64,000 bases of DNA from Tolypeutes matacus (lineage: Eukaryota > Chordata > Mammalia > Cingulata > Chlamyphoridae), in NCBI GenBank assembly GCA_026826555.1, contig JAKSZT010054308.1, positions 5,288,131-5,352,130 on the forward strand, given 5' to 3'. The notes beneath the pieces were generated by a model. The model ran no database searches, had not been told where the DNA came from, and worked only from the letters and a program-made list of their open reading frames with translations. Position 1 is the stretch's first letter. The number at the start of each line of letters is the position of its first letter. The position numbers and the translations under genes were made by a program. Of this stretch, positions 61,481 to 64,000 are shown in pieces.

Positions 61481-64000
61481 GGTTATTATCGAACTTTTAA
61501 ACAATTTTGTATGTTTAGAGAGTGGTGAGCAGTATGTCTCAGGCAGAGAACCTCTACTGTTTTAACTGGATGCAATCATTTCCTATTTTCTCACCCCACA
61601 CCAGAGGATATCTCTGTACCTCTACCTTGGTTATTATTCTTTTCCAAGTGATTTCTTCTTCTTTCAGGATAATCATCTAATCCTTGGGCTGGCAATGGGG
61701 AAACAGAAAGTCTCAGGTGCCAAACAGTACACCTGTACTTATTATCTACTTCCTTTATTGGCTGGGATCCAGAGCTGCCCTGATAATTACTCCACTGCCA
61801 CTGGCTGATGTAGATATTGTCCTGATATTTTTTCTGCTCTGCATAGGTGATGAGGTGGGCAATGACCAGTTTAAAACAATATGGAAGAAAGAAAGATCTA
61901 ATCCAGAAAGCTCTCCTTCACCTCCAGTCAGCTTCTTCCTCTCTGAGTAAGTTTTACTTCCCTATATTTCTGTCTCCCCATGAATTTATTAAAGTTTTTA
62001 CATTAGATTTAGGCAGGCACCAACTTATTTCTTCTTTATGCAGCATCTCCAGTGTACAGTTTAGGAGGCAGAGCCTGATGGCATGTAGGGTTGTTCTTTT
62101 TTTTTTTTAAATGCAGGCAAAACCTAACAGCTCTGTGTGCTAGGTACAGGTGACTCTTTACCCTTTAAGCCTCTGCTATAAAGGGTAAAGAATTGGAGAG
62201 CTCTAAAAGGTCAGATAGCATCTGCCCAGCCAGCAAAACATGCATAACAGAGTAGATATCATGCGACACCAACCCAGTCTCGGCCTGAGAAAACCACTAA
62301 GCATTTGTATATCTAGCAGTCCTCAACTTCATATGTGTCTGCGACAGCATCTATAGACCTCCTATAGCAGTGAACAACAAATTGTTCATTGACTGTAGCT
62401 GCAAGAGAGAGAAGAATGAAAAATGAACACAAAGCAGTATTTGCATCCCTCTTCTATCTAATTCTAAAGACTTTCTCCAAGCTAGTTCACCTTTCCTCCC
62501 TCTTTCCTTCTTCTTTTCATAATTCTTTCAACCTATATTCCACATCTCCCCAAAGCCATGCCTCTACCAACAACATTTTATGCCACACTTCCTTCTACAC
62601 CCACACAGAAAGTTCTAATGCATAGCTTGCTTGATGTTAAGAGCTGTTTCCTTTTTCAAGATGTTCAGCATCTCTAGGGTTTATTCCTTTCGTCACTACT
62701 TCCACTTTTCCAAGGCTTTGATATAGTTTGAGATCCAGAGCCGGGTGATAACCTTGAGAAGGAGAGGGATTTTCCCCATGTTTTGTGTAATGTACATGTC
62801 TCTTTTTCCAACTTCAGATCGAGTTTTTTTAAGAGTTCCTTCTAAAATTGTGCACAGAATGCACACTAAGTACAGAGAAAGGAATCATCTTTCCTAGCAG
62901 AAATTCTCATCTTCCCTTGTCCAAAATTACATAGTGATATATCATCAAAGGCTCTCGTTACATCATGTGAGCTTTAATCTGTTATCTAAATAATTTTTAT
63001 TTTGATTCAGTATGGGTACATCACTGGGGTTTAATATTGAAAAAATTTCCAATGACATCATTTCAAAACAGATCATAACAGAAATTCATGACAAAGAACA
63101 AAGTGTGTTTTCCTGATAGAAAGTGAAATTCATTACCATCTAGGTTTTCTTAGAAATTTAAGTGTGCTTATTTCCTCAAGTCCCAGATATCTCTGGTGAT
63201 CAAAATGGAAGCAGAAACCCAGTCTTCCTGCTAGTCTCTGGCCAGAGACTTGGGATCCAAGAAAGCTTCATAAGTTTGTAGTAGCCAAGGTCTCCAACCT
63301 CTTGGTGCCCCAGATCTCATTCTAAGTCGTCCAATTCACCAAAAGCCAGCAGCAATAGCCATGGCAGCAGGAGAGCCTCCTCATTCAACTCTTTGAGAGG
63401 AGACTGTCTTAGCAACTGGTCTTCGAGGGCTTGTAAAAAAGTAACAGGACGCCAGGACCAGAAGCTACTCAGCAGAATGTTTTTTGTGTGACTAGAAAAC
63501 AAGTAAGTAAAAGACTCCTCCGATGTTTAACCTCTGTTTCTTCACATAGAATGCTGATAAACTGGGTGTTTCTCTTTTCTATAAGGTTGTTTCAATTCTG
63601 TATTTTGATAGTAATGCATCATAAACTGGTAGGTCCTTCATACAACTACTGGAATTTCTCAGGGGAAATGTCACCAGGTTATTGTCTCACTCTGCATAAA
63701 AGGGCAGAGAAAGACACAAAGCCCCACTGCAGGGTCTGGACTAAAGGAGGCTTGCTTACACCAATATTTCCAATTGTTTTTGTTGTTGTGGTGGTGGTGG
63801 TTTGGTGCACTAGAGATTATTAGAAGCTAGAGCAACGTGCCATAGTAAATTCAGGATGGGTGAAGGGTATGCCTTTATTCTGTAAAATGGAAGAAGACTG
63901 ACTGTAAAAGGAGAAGTGCAAAAGAAAAACTAGCATGATATAAGAACCCTTTTGGGCAGATCATTTTGAGGAAAGAATACTAATATTATTCCGTTAAAAC
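61481..64000. other. Intergenic, unassigned
   Basis: No Ig exon, ITIM tail or other FCRL-like exon is recognised on either strand. A leucine-rich 61-codon minus frame at 63317-63502 has no recognisable homology. Confidence 0.5.

Noticed and set aside
63317..63502. Leucine-rich 61-codon minus frame, considered as a signal or TM exon of a neighbouring FCRL gene
   Set aside because: No phase-1 splice junctions, no FCRL leader or TM motif, and no recognisable homology.

Overview
The window is mammalian nuclear DNA: intron-split genes with consensus splice sites, ancient eutherian repeats (MIR, L2, MLT1, MER5) and L1. Several full-length tRNA-derived SINEs match, from memory, the DAS-SINE type of armadillos, and the young L1 also looks xenarthran. 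The best reading is Xenarthra, most likely an armadillo (Dasypus). This is recognition by eye, not a database result.

Only one functional protein-coding gene is visible. It is a minus-strand Fc receptor-like gene running from the start codon at 29466 to the stop at 11274. Domain order and sequence point to FCRL3. I resolve fourteen exons: a split signal peptide (including a 21-bp mini-exon), six Ig-domain exons, one transmembrane exon and five cytoplasmic exons carrying ITIM-type tyrosines. The sixth Ig exon (20795-21069) appears broken. It has a one-base deletion at its 5' end, a resulting in-frame stop and loss of the second Ig cysteine. Because all Ig exons have the same phase, skipping it gives an intact 633-codon frame, so this species probably makes a five-Ig-domain FCRL3.

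Layout: 1-11 kb is repeat-rich sequence beyond the 3' end of FCRL3, with an old minus-strand gammaretrovirus-like provirus remnant (gag-like start near 8820) and LTR-like blocks. 11-29.5 kb is FCRL3, whose introns hold MIR, L2, MLT1, L1 and two SINEs. 29.5-64 kb is intergenic and lies upstream of FCRL3. It contains two processed pseudogenes (UBAP1 at 35.1-37.6 kb, CFAP53 at 40.5-41.5 kb), a cluster of MaLR/ERVL LTRs (43.4-50.1 kb), a rearranged L1 (50.3-57.3 kb), an ERVL pol remnant (57.7 kb), old L1, and a SINE dimer (60.3-60.5 kb). No second FCRL gene is seen, although FCRL2 lies on this side of FCRL3 in human.

I found no new multi-gene system. The most useful observations are the decaying sixth Ig exon of FCRL3, a SINE dimer inside a single target-site duplication, a poly(A)-only retroinsertion with a 14-bp duplication, and a 19-bp-arm hairpin next to an ERVL-type LTR. 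Repeat family names are by eye and subfamily names are not claimed.
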